NCBI GenBank assembly: GCA_037951105.1
Contig: JBAMJV010003308.1
Location: 50,172 to 114,171, forward strand
Reading direction: 5' to 3'
Length of the DNA stretch: 64,000 bases
From: Echinarachnius parma
Lineage: Eukaryota; Echinodermata; Echinoidea; Clypeasteroida; Echinarachniidae
Shown here: positions 37,750 to 49,700 of the stretch, in pieces
Position numbering within the stretch: the stretch's first letter is position 1
Layout: every line of letters starts with the position of its first letter
Notes under the pieces: model-generated
Seen by the model: only the letters and a program-made list of their open reading frames with translations
What the model was told of the DNA's origin: nothing
Databases searched by the model: none
Translations under genes and position numbers: made by a program

Positions 37750-37928
37750 TACAGTGGAACCTCGTTATAAAGAGCTCTGAAATAACAAAACCCTCTTATA
37801 ACGAGGTAATTTTGCTGGTCCCAGCTTCTTATATTCTTTGTTTTTTTACCCTGATATAAAGAGATACCTGATATAACAAGGTAATTTTCATGGTCACAAG
37901 GACCTCATTATAAAGAGGTTCCACTGTA
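37750..37928. mobile_element. pogo/Tigger-like MITE
   Basis: The best preserved copy of its family: TACAGTGGAACCTCGTTATA on the left and TATAAAGAGGTTCCACTGTA on the right, with TA target. 179 bp. Confidence 0.8.
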
Positions 37929-40763
37929 GTATAATTCACTCATTGAAAATGATTTGATTAGTAGGTGATGCTTTCCATCGAACCTAACCAAAGTATTTTG
38001 GGGTCCAGTCCTGAAGGTGTGCATAGGGGCTTTTTTCGATTGTCACATCGAAATGGACGACGGGACACTGACGTCATTTAGACAAATTCAGTTGGTCCAC
38101 TTGCACGTTCTCTGCCAGAACGCATTTATTGAGGTTTTGGCATTCATCCAAAAGCCTGTACTCTGTTCTCATATATGACATCATCACTCCATCAACGTGT
38201 GTGGAATCACGGTGATTATGCCGAGAATGCACATTGGCTAAAATAAAAAAGGGTTCAATGATAGTGAACTAGAGGAGAACTGTATAGTCTGTAACCAATT
38301 TAAATTGTCAGAAAACGGAAGCGGTGTCCAAGTTAATCGAAAAGCCCCTTTTGAAGTATTGTAGAATTATTTTGTTTTTTGTTACTGTATGTCTATTTTA
38401 CAGCTTTAATAATAATAATACTAAATACATGCTATATGATTCAGATTCAGAATCATTAGTCAATAAAATACAGCTTTTACGCATTACATTTTGTAATTGC
38501 ATTATTTATTTCAATTGTAGCAGAGAAATGTAACATATGTAACACATTTAGCACATTGAATAAATATTCTCTAAAATACTCTAAAAATACTCTTATAAAT
38601 GCACGTGTTGAAATTACAAGGGATACAAAGCATGACATTAATGTGATATGTATACAATTCACGTGTAGAACCTTTGGCAAGCATTTTTGGTCTAGATAAC
38701 AATGACAAAAAGAAAGACAAAATTAACAATTGTTCAGAATTCCTACTATAAAACAGAATAAGTACAAATGTAAAAGCATACACGTACTAGTTTCTTTTTA
38801 GTATACATAGTCTATCTACTCTCTTCTGAATAACAATAGAGTGCTTGAAATGTACAGTATCAACTTTACTAACAAATAATATCTTGATTAGGTTTCGGCC
38901 ATTTTGCTTGTGAAAATGAAATGTTCTGACACACTTTTGCACATTTTAAAGTTCAATTTGAAACTAATAATCACGATTGGCTTATATATGAATTTGGAGC
39001 CTAATAAATCTTCAAAAAAATTATACAATAAAAAGTTAAATTTTTATGACAAACATATTACACATTGTTTAGTTATTTCCATGCAAAGTAAAATTTGTCA
39101 GGAATTTGAAAACAAAATTTAAAGAAGGAATTCACATGAAGAAGACAATTTGGTGATATGGCAGTAAAAGGTTGTCATAATCTATGAAAATGGTACAGGT
39201 TTGCATTTGATTTTTTCTTGAAAGGAATGTATGAAGTATTTGAGCTCCAATAAAGATAACATATAAAAAGTACCACACACAAATTTAATTTTACTTGCCA
39301 AAACACAAAAATAAAGAACACTGTTCCTATGCATATTCATATCTCCAATGATTAAGAAAAATGTACATACAGTGTACATGTGTCCAATGAATTTGCATAA
39401 AGGAAAGAATAGCTATTGCATTTCTACACTCACATTTACCTTTACATCCAACTTGAAAGTACTGTTAAATTACACATAACAAATCTGCTACAACTCTAAT
39501 ACATGATGGCTAAATAAACTTGGTACAGAATTATTGTACTTGATATATTAAAAAAGAATAAGTGCTAATTTTAATTTAATATAGATTATAATTCCATATT
39601 GATGCTTAAGAATAATAAACAAAAATTACCTGGATGTGTAGTCTTTGTACTGGATTATTTTTGAGGAATAACCCCTGAAAATCATTATCCAGATTCCAAT
39701 AAACTCTTATTCTAGATTATTATTAATTTGGTTTAGGATGTTGATTTTGTTAAACTTTGACTGGTAATGTAAGCTCTCTTGAATTGATGAGTTTATCCGT
39801 CCAAACCATCAGCTGAGGTGTTTCAGTGACAAAATTTAACACAAAAATCATTAATAATAATAATAATATCCTCGATTTATACAGCGCCTATCACGATTGA
39901 TAATCATCTCATTCACCCTAGAAAAATAGAAATCTGCAAGTATGCATGTATACCCTGTACTTTTAATACATACCTAATGATTTCATGTTTTCCTTTTGTA
40001 TAGTATTAGCACTATAATTGACAAAACCATCAGAGAATTGAAGTCAATATCAAATAAACAAGTTTTATCAGAATTATGTTAATAATTTTTGACAAAAATA
40101 CAAGTACTTTATTAATACTGTAAACGTTATTTTCGCGCGATTAATATTTCGCGCTGAGCGACACAAAAACACATTCGCAGGTTTTTAATTTCGCGGCCAA
40201 GCAAGTGTTCACACGCATTGCAAATCACACATCGCCGACTTCTGCACAAAATCAGCAAAAATGACTGCCACGTGAACATTACCACAATTACAGTACTACA
40301 GTATATAACCCACACTACTCATCCGCCCTGTCTCTTTGTCCCCCCAGCCCCCTCCAGCCTCCAAACAATACCCAAGGCATTAACACATCTGATTTACGAA
40401 TAAAAACTACTTTTTAATGTTATTTTTCCTACTTTCTGTCCCCTCCTGCTGTTCCATCTTTCTTTTCTTGCTCTTTCTCCATCTTACACACTAACCTGAA
40501 TCATTCTCTCCAAATGACCCACCCCTTAGAATGTGACAGCCCTCCTTATAGATCTGTATGTCGATGTGTATGTTTCTGTTGCATTTGCTTCTCCTTTGTA
40601 TCGTCCTCCACCATCACATCACTCTCTCCTTGCTTCTTCTCCACTATCGACGCTAACTCTCATCCTTCTTTCAATATTCCCCACTCCCCCCTCCCCCTTA
40701 GTACGACTGCCCTCCTTATAGATCTGTATGCTGATGTGCATTTTTCTCTTACGACTGCCCTCC

Positions 40764-43700
40764 TTATAGATCTGTATGTTGATGTGTATGTTTCTGTTGC
40801 ATTTGCTTCTCCTTCTTATCATCATCCTCCATCATCGCTTCACTCTCTCCTTGCTCCTTCTCCCTCCTATATTCTCCATCAGCGTTCTCCTCTCCCTCTT
40901 CCTCAGAGGATGCCCCCTCCTCTGACTGTGCCTTGAGGCCTCTGCGCCCAGACACCTTAAGGTGTTCCGCATCATCCATCATCTTGAGGTAGTCATAGGG
41001 CGGCACTAGGGGCTTCCACTCTCGGTCGATGAGGGCTGTTGAGATCAGAAAATATGAAATTAAATAATGAAATCACTTCAGATCAGAACAAAGGGAGATT
41101 CACTGAAAGAAAAGATGTAATTCTTCATCTTCCATCATCTTGAAGTAGTCATAAGGAGGCACTAGGGGCTTCCACTCTTGGTTTATGAGGGCTGTTGAGA
41201 CGAGAAAAATATGAAATAAAACAATGAAATCATATTGGAGCAGAACTAAGGGAGATCGTTGTCCACACACCCTAAGGCCTTTCATCATATGGGTTTCTAC
41301 TCGTGGTTGATGGGGGTTGTGGGGGATATAAAATATGTAATTAATATCCAGGGAGGGAGATCCATAGTTCATCTACTTCACACAACTAATGAGAGTTGGG
41401 AGGGAAAGGAAAGATAATTTACTGTTGGGAAGGATTTGGATGCCTTTGTGTCCAGACAAATTAAAGTGTTCCTCAGCTTCTTTAATAATCTTAAGGTATT
41501 TAAAGGGCGGCCCTAGGGGATTCTATTCATGTACTAATATAAATCAAAATTCACCTTGGGATGGAATAGAGAGGGAAAAGAAGTCTGCAGTTAGTAAAAG
41601 GAGAGCATATTGGGCTACCTCTCAAGAACCATGAGGAATGTGGAAAGAGGAGAAGGAAAGGTAGAATTCAATTTGAAACTGAACTGGGTCGGTTGGTGGT
41701 AGGTGTCATAGAGAAACACAATGAGAGTGAATTCTACTTTTGATTCATGATAGTTGTGCTTAGAGGAAAGGGGAATAAAGAATAATATACTTTGAAACAA
41801 ATTATGAGGAGCAAGGAGAGATACCCAATCGTTGATTAGGGCCAGAAACATAAAAAACAGACTTAGTATAATTCAGTTTGGGAATAACTATGGGGATAGG
41901 GGTGGCACAAGGGGCTCCCTCCCCCCCCCCCCCCCCTGAATCAATAAGTGCTATGGAAGAGAAAACAAAATATATAACCTAGCATTTCTACAGCGACCAC
42001 ATAAATCATTTTTAATTTTTCTCATTTGATTGTCCCAAAACCTGCATCTGGTGGCCCTTACCAACAACAAAAAACAAGGACAATTCTGTAAAATTTAACA
42101 GTATAACATTTTGGTGGACCCAAGCTAATTTTGAGGGGCCCCTGTAGGGCTTATGATAATTTCAAGCATTGCATAAATGCGATTTCTTAATTAACCTCAG
42201 CCTTCTGAGCACATCCTAGAGCCCTCGCGAGCAGCCTCCAACCAACTCTTTAGAGACTTATGTGATATGCACGTTATAAAATATGATAGTATTATTATTA
42301 TAAATGAAATTTGTATTAACCTCTGCCTTCTGAGCACATCCTAGAGCCCTCGCGAGCTGCCTCCAACCAACTCTTGAGAGACAGAGGAGAGGAGTCCTTG
42401 CCCTCTGGGTAGCGACACACCTCCCCTGCTGAGTGGTCAAGGATGACCACAGTGGACTGGTCAGGGGTGGGCAGGAAGCCGTACGTGGCCAGTGTCTGGG
42501 AGCCTACTGTGTTCTCCTGAGTGCTGAGGAATATCAATGGAAAAAAAGAAGAAATATTTACAATGCAAAACAAAATTGTGGATGCTCGCTTCAATCATGC
42601 AGTTAAAAGGTCATTTTTCGCAAGAACCAGAGGAAGCAATATGTGGCAAGGATCTGGGGTCCTACTGTATTTTCCTGTGAGTAGATGAATGAAAACTTTA
42701 GAAAAATAAATAATTATGGATAATCAAGTTGAACTGTTGAATTGCTTGGAAAGAAGGGGGTGGGGGGGGGGGGGGGGGGGGGGGTGGGGGGGGTCATACA
42801 AGGCTAAGGTATAGAATCCTTCTGTATTGTCTTCAGAACTGATTAATTTCAAGAAAAAACAACATCAAAAGATGCCTTTTGATCCTGAACTATGTGAAAG
42901 AAAATCTCAAAATATTTGATTAAGAGTTGATGTAAGATTTACTGTACAGTAAGTACAGCTCCTTTATGGCAGCCATTCAAGCACGGGCAGCTGACAAAGT
43001 ACAATAAGGGAGGCATCAACAAGAAGCTGTGTTAGCTCAATGGGAGGGCACTGGTCTAATTTGTATCTATCCAGAGGCTTATATTTTGAATCCCACCAAA
43101 ATCAAATAAATATTTCCCCCTATTTATAACATATCATTGATATACCAATGTTAGAAATTAAACTTGTGCCTTTTGGCCCAGTCGGGCAAGTAAAAACAAG
43201 ATTTTTCAAATTCTGGTGGCCCTTTACCTGAACTGGGAGGCCCCAAACAAAGAAAACATTAACAACTTAAATGTTTTATTTTGTTGCCTGAAGCTAATTT
43301 TAGTGGCCCTGGGCCAGGGCTGCAGGTGTGTGCTATTTCATGCACTAGATATACACATTGAACTGTGGAGTGATAATAATCTATAACAAATGAAGCCAAT
43401 TCTCACCTATCCATCTGGCAGAGTACAAACGTGTTGAGGTCCTTGTCACCAGCTATCTGTCTCAGAGACTCGGCTGCCTTTTCCGAGATGGGGTCACCAG
43501 CATGGAACAGGATCACAAAGGGCACACCCCTGGCAAGGTAGGTGGGCATGTTGGATGCTGTCAGCTCTGGCTACAATAATGAATTAAGAAAATGGATTGA
43601 TTAAAAAAGTGATTATAATCAATCATAATAATAATCATGATGATAATGCTAATAATAATGATAATAATACTAATACAAATACAAAAAAAAAATAATGATG

Positions 43701-46700
43701 ATGATGACGACGACGACAAATCTAATTACCCACGCCGATGAAATCGGCAGGGGGTTATGTAAAGGGTTCCGTATGTTTGTTTGTTTGTCTGTTTTTTTTT
43801 GTTTTTTTTTGTTTGTTTGTTTGTTTGTGTACAAGATAACTAGAGAACGGGTGAACGGATTTGCACCAAATTTTCAGGGAATGTTTGGATAGTGACATGG
43901 AAGAATCGATTAGATTTTGGTGATGATTGGTTGACCCCTGCAAATTCTGTGGAACCTTGAAGTTTGAGTATGTATTTAATGCACGTGTGTGCCTAAATAA
44001 TATCTGCACGTTATAGGCGCGGTACGGTAACCTCGCTGAATCCAATCGAGCAGCAACTAACAAGTTTAGTCCAGGTGTGCATCGCGATCGCGCGCACGGT
44101 ACCATATGTTATGGTACGGTACTTTCGATTCCGGGTTAATTAATACGGAACGGAATTGAATTGCAACACGCTGATCTGAACTTTGAAGCGCCAAGAAATT
44201 GGTAAGTTTCCGAAAAATACATTTATTTATTTAATAATTATTATTGACCCGACACTAATGTGAAGATGAACAGATGTTCATTTTTACATATTGAATACAT
44301 CTAGACTGGTTAGAATCAGGAAAATAGGGGAAAATGGATTGATTATACAAAAGTAAAACAGTGTGCAGTCTCATTGTCAATAATTTTGTACACTGCCTCG
44401 CCATGGGGCTGCCGCGCCGCAAGCAAGCGGCCTACACCCTGGCCTAGGCATTTTCACCAAATCGTGCCTAAAACGCGCTGGTTAGCCTGCGGTAAGCAAA
44501 ACAGGGTTGAGGCCGACGAAGGGGTAGAACAGGGCTAATGGGAGGCGTGGGTATGCTGACTTTGTCGGCCTTCTAGTTAGTATTATTTTCCCAGGGTAGC
44601 CTACACTGCCTTTGCACTGTTCTCCCAAAGGGCCCTGCAGCTATATTATTCCCTTGATCATCGGATACACACCTGCAATCAATCAACACTTTATGTGCAC
44701 TCGAATCTCCACTCCCTGGGGAGCATTCCAGCCAGTGCTACTTACGAAGTGCACATGTGCTTTAAACACACCCTTCATTCCTACCGAGTACCCATTTTTA
44801 CACCTGGGTGAGGAGTAAGCCTGAGTCATGTCGGATATATTCGGAACCGGGTCCCCGATAAACTGTAACCGGTCGGGAACCGGTATCCCGATAAATTTTT
44901 GCCGTCGAAACTCGGACCGGTAAAATCACGCAATCGTGCAAGCATCGGCAAAAATGCACTGTTTGGGGCTTTATATTGCTCTTTTTATATGCAAATAACA
45001 TTACAAATATTGACGCTTTTATGGATTTACATATCAATCTTTACGGGAAAATAGTTACAGACTATCCAGAATTAACTCACGTTTCGCAAGAAAAGTATTT
45101 TTTCCGAAGTAAATTGGACCTAGAAATCGATCGTTTGTTCAGCATCGCGCCAAGCTGAAACAAGCCGCTAAAATCAAAGGTTGAAGTTAGCAGCAAGTTT
45201 TCGGGTCCCGATATCGCGAGCCGATATCGCGAGAAAATCGCGAGTGCATGCTATATGATATGCTAGCTAACTTCAGTTCCCGGCGCGGCACACACGCTAT
45301 CTTCAGTCGGCCAGCTAGCATCGCGATGCGCCGCTGCGATCAAAATTTCCTGATAATTTGCACAGTTTTTTTCATTGTTTCGGGGCTTATTTTTTGTTCT
45401 GTTCAGCTTTCAAACGCCATAGAATCATGTAAGTAGAATATCAAAACATTTTAAAATGGTATAAAATTACCAAATACGTACTTTGAGCCACTTTTTTAAT
45501 GCACTGGCTCATCAGCTTGATCATACATACACTCCCCGGGAGTGTCGGCCTAACTTTGTCTGAACATCCGTAGGCAATAGCGTTCAAATGACTAGCAATT
45601 TTGCGCTTCCTGTTCAATTTCTGACTGTCAAACGAAGTAACGAACCAAGAATTTCTCGAAAATAACCACTCTTTAAAGTAAATGTTATCGATTGCCCCAT
45701 TTTTATTTGAATTCCGCTACATTAAGTGATAATCTTAATTTCTTTTTTAACATTTTTATATTTTTTTTTTTTATTCGGGGCACCGTTTCCGTAAAAACGA
45801 AACCGGGTCCTGATTGAAACGGTCGGTAACCGGTGTGATCGACCGAACCGACTCAGCCTTAGTGAGGAGCAGCAGTGTGGAATAAGTGCCTTGCTGAAAA
45901 ACAAAAGATGCAAGAAATAGTAGGACTCGACACCCTCATCATCTCATTTAAAGAAAGAAAGAAAGATTTCTTACCAGAATAGGAAGAGCAGCATCTTTGA
46001 TGAAGGAAAGCAAGTTTCCCGTTGTCCAGTCTCCCTCAAATCTCCGCTGGGGGTCAAGTGGGTCGTTCCACTTATAAACCAAGATGGAGGGACGACTCTC
46101 CTTTGATTCTTGCCTTGTGTTCAAAGAAAGAATTATCACGCAACCAAATAAAATTAACATTATTATAGTTTTCATGATATATTTCAAATTAACATTCTTG
46201 AAATTGTGTTTAGGTCAGAATATAACTAGCAAAAATTGTAAATAAAACCAATACAAAATTAACAAATTTCACAAATAATTACTGATATGAACAATATTCA
46301 TAGAGCAACATTAGTAATCTTCGCACACACTATATTTGTTTAAAATCAAAGTCATATTGTAACAACCACAATAATTGTAAAGAAGAATGTTGGTAAATCT
46401 TCACAACAAAACAAATATTGTCAAAATAATTCAGGAACTGGATGCATTAACCCATTCCCTCCCAGGCTTCATACACTTATTCCGGGTCAAATTCCATGAC
46501 TTTCCATGACCTTTTACAGCAAGAATTCCATGTTTTCCATGACCTTTCACAGCAAGAATTCCATGACTTTCCATGACCTTTTACAGCAAGAATTCCATGA
46601 CTTTCCATTACCTTTTACAGCAAGAATTCCATGACTTTCCATGACCTTTTACAGCAAGAATTCCATGACTTTCCATGACCTTTTACAGCAAGAATTCCAT

Positions 46701-49700
46701 GTTTTCCATGACCTTTCACAGCAAGAATTCCATGACTTTCCATGACCTTTTACAGCAAGAATTCCATGACTTTCCATGACCTTTTACAGCAAGAATTCCA
46801 TGACTTTCCATGACCTTTTACAGCAAGAATTCCATGACTTTTCATGACCTTTTACAGCAAGAATTCCATGACTTTCCATTACCTTGTACAGCAAGAATTC
46901 CATGACTTTCCATGACCTTTTACAGCAAGAATTCCATGACTTTCCATGACCTTTTACAGCAAGAATTCCATGACTTTTCATGACCTTTTACAGCAAGAAT
47001 TCCATGACTTTCCATTACCTTTTACAGCAAGAATTCCATGACTTTCCATGACCTTTTACAGCAAGAATTCCATGTTTTCCATGACCTTTCACAGCAAGAA
47101 TTCCATGACTTTCCATGACCTTTTACAGCAAGAATTCCATGACTTTCCATTACCTTTTACAGCAAGAATTCCATGACTTTCCATGACCTTTTACAGCAAG
47201 AATTCCATGACTTTCCATGACCTTTTACAGCAAGAATTCCATGTTTTCCATGACCTTTCACAGCAAGAATTCCATGACTTTCCATGACCTTTTACAGCAA
47301 GAATTCCATGACTTTCCATGACCTTTTACAGCAAGAATTCCATGACTTTCCATGACCTTTTACAGCAAGAATTCCATGACTTTTCATGACCTTTTACAGC
47401 AAGAATTCCATGACTTTCCATTACCTTGTACAGCAAGAATTCCATGACTTTCCATGACCTTTTACAGCAAGAATTCCATGACTTTCCATTACCTTTTACA
47501 GCAAGAATTCCATGACTTTCCATTACCTTTCAGAGCAAGAATTCCATGACTTTCCATTACCTTTTACAGCAAGAATTCCATGACCTTTTACAGCAAGAAT
47601 TCCATGACTTTCCATTACCTTTTACAGCAAGAATTCCAGGACTTTCCATTACCTTTTACAGCAAGAATTCCAGGACTTTCCATTACCTTTTACAGCAAGA
47701 ATTCCATGACTTTCCATTACCTTTTACAGCAAGAATTCCATGACTTTCCATTACCTTTTACAGCAAGAATTCCATGACTTTCCATTACCTTTTACAGCAA
47801 GAATTCCATGACTTTCCATTACCTTTTACAGCAAGAATTCCATGACTTTCCATTACCTTTTACAGCAATGGAAAGACTTTCCATGACCTTTTACAGCAAG
47901 AATTCCATGTTTTCCATGACCTTTCACAGCAAGAATTCCATGACTTTCCATGACCTTTTACAGCAAGAATTCCATGACTTTCCATGACCTTTTACAGCAA
48001 GAATTCCATGACTTTCCATGACCTTTTACAGCAAGAATTCCATGACTTTCCATGACCTTTTACAGCAAGAATTCCATGACTTTCCATTACCTTGTACAGC
48101 AAGAATTCCATGACTTTCCATGACCTTTTACAGCAAGAATTCCATGACTTTCCATTACCTTTTACAGCAAGAATTCCATGACTTTCCATTACCTTTTACA
48201 GCAAGAATTCCATGACTTTCCATTACCTTTCACAGCAAGAATTCCATGACTTTCCATTACCTTTTACAGCAAGAATTCCATGACTTTCCATGACCTTTTA
48301 CAGCAAGAATTCCATGACTTTCCATTACCTTTTACAGCAAGAATTCCATGACTTTCCATTACCTTTTACAGCAAGAATTCCAGGACTTTCCATTACCTTT
48401 TACAGCAAGAATTCCATGACTTTCCATTACCTTTTACAGCAATAATTCCATGACTTTCCATTACCTTTTACAGCAAGAATTCCATGACTTTCCATTACCT
48501 TTTACAGCAAGAATTCCATGACTTTCCATTACCTTTTACAGCAAGAATTCCATGACTTTCCATTACCTTTTACAGCAAGAATTCCATGACTTTCCATTAC
48601 CTTTTACAGCAAGAATTCCATGACTTTCCATTCCCTTTTACAGCAAGAATTCCGTGACTTTCCATGACCTTTTACAGCAAGAATTCCATGACTTTCCATT
48701 CCCTTTTACAGCAAGAATTCCATGACTTTTCACCATGGTAAACAAGGTTCTTTCACTACTTGCAGTACTTTTTTTTGCATCAAACAGGTGCAATATGTGT
48801 TACGTGTAAGGGGAAAGATCGTCCTACATTGTAGAATTAGTCTTTGGCAATGCCATGAATTTCCATGACCTGTGAGATCACTTTACAATTTTCCCTGACT
48901 TTCCAGGTTTTCCAAGCCCTGTATAAAAGATTCCTGCCTCCTACATTTAAAAATTGTCATAGAGTGACTAAATAAAATACTACATGTGAATACAGGAGAA
49001 AATTGGTTAACTTACCCCTGTTGCAGGCAAGCAGACGAACACAATCCTAGTAGATGTCTTCCCTTCAGCTCTTGGGCTACTTGCCCAAAGATGTCTCTCT
49101 CTTCAAGGAAATGAAAGGGAAAAAGAGACAAATAAGCTTGGCCTTCAATACGCAGATACAATGAAGCAATCCATTTAATCCATTGCATATGGGAACCTGG
49201 TGGGCCTTGTATCAACTCTGTGGGGGTTGCAAAATCTAGCATGGAACAGATTAAGAATATGTCAGAATATGTAAACACAATGTTTAACAATTGCCATTCC
49301 ATAACTTAACATCAAGATATGTTGTACTATGATGCATTATGTTCTACACAAGGTAACTAGAAAGCACATGGTTCAATATATAACATATGTGACTGGATAA
49401 AGCAAAACCTGTACTTGTCTAGGAAAAAATAAATAAATCAAAATTTATATTTTCAAGCCATGAATAAGGACTCATCACAAGCTTTCATTTGATGCCTTCT
49501 TCTTAAACATCGGACAATATTTGGCTAAGATATGATTGTGTCAATTTTACAATCATATTTGTATTGTATATATATGATGTAAACTTAAAATAACAATTTC
49601 TTACAAACATGAATTACCGACAAGTGCAGGGTTTTGTTATATATCCAGTCACATATCATGGTACAAAACCAGAGCTACCAACGTTGAAATTCAACAATTA

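Larger units (their letters stand above)
35636..40763. other. Spacer between convergent SARS2 and TXNDC16-like genes
   Basis: 3'UTRs only. The first AATAAA after the SARS2 stop is 36188-36193; on the minus strand the first after the TXNDC16 stop is 40113-40108. It contains a 51-bp minisatellite (36886-37080), a C run (37174-37188), a tRNA-like fragment (37605-37705) and a pogo-like MITE (37750-37928). 40120-40200 has cgcgcgattaatatttcgcg and atttcgcgg repeats resembling a transposon end. No gene recognised. Confidence 0.5.

Noticed and set aside
46488-48735. CRISPR-like appearance of regularly spaced repeats
   Set aside because: No unique spacers: the whole 34-bp unit repeats, and the context is a eukaryotic intron.
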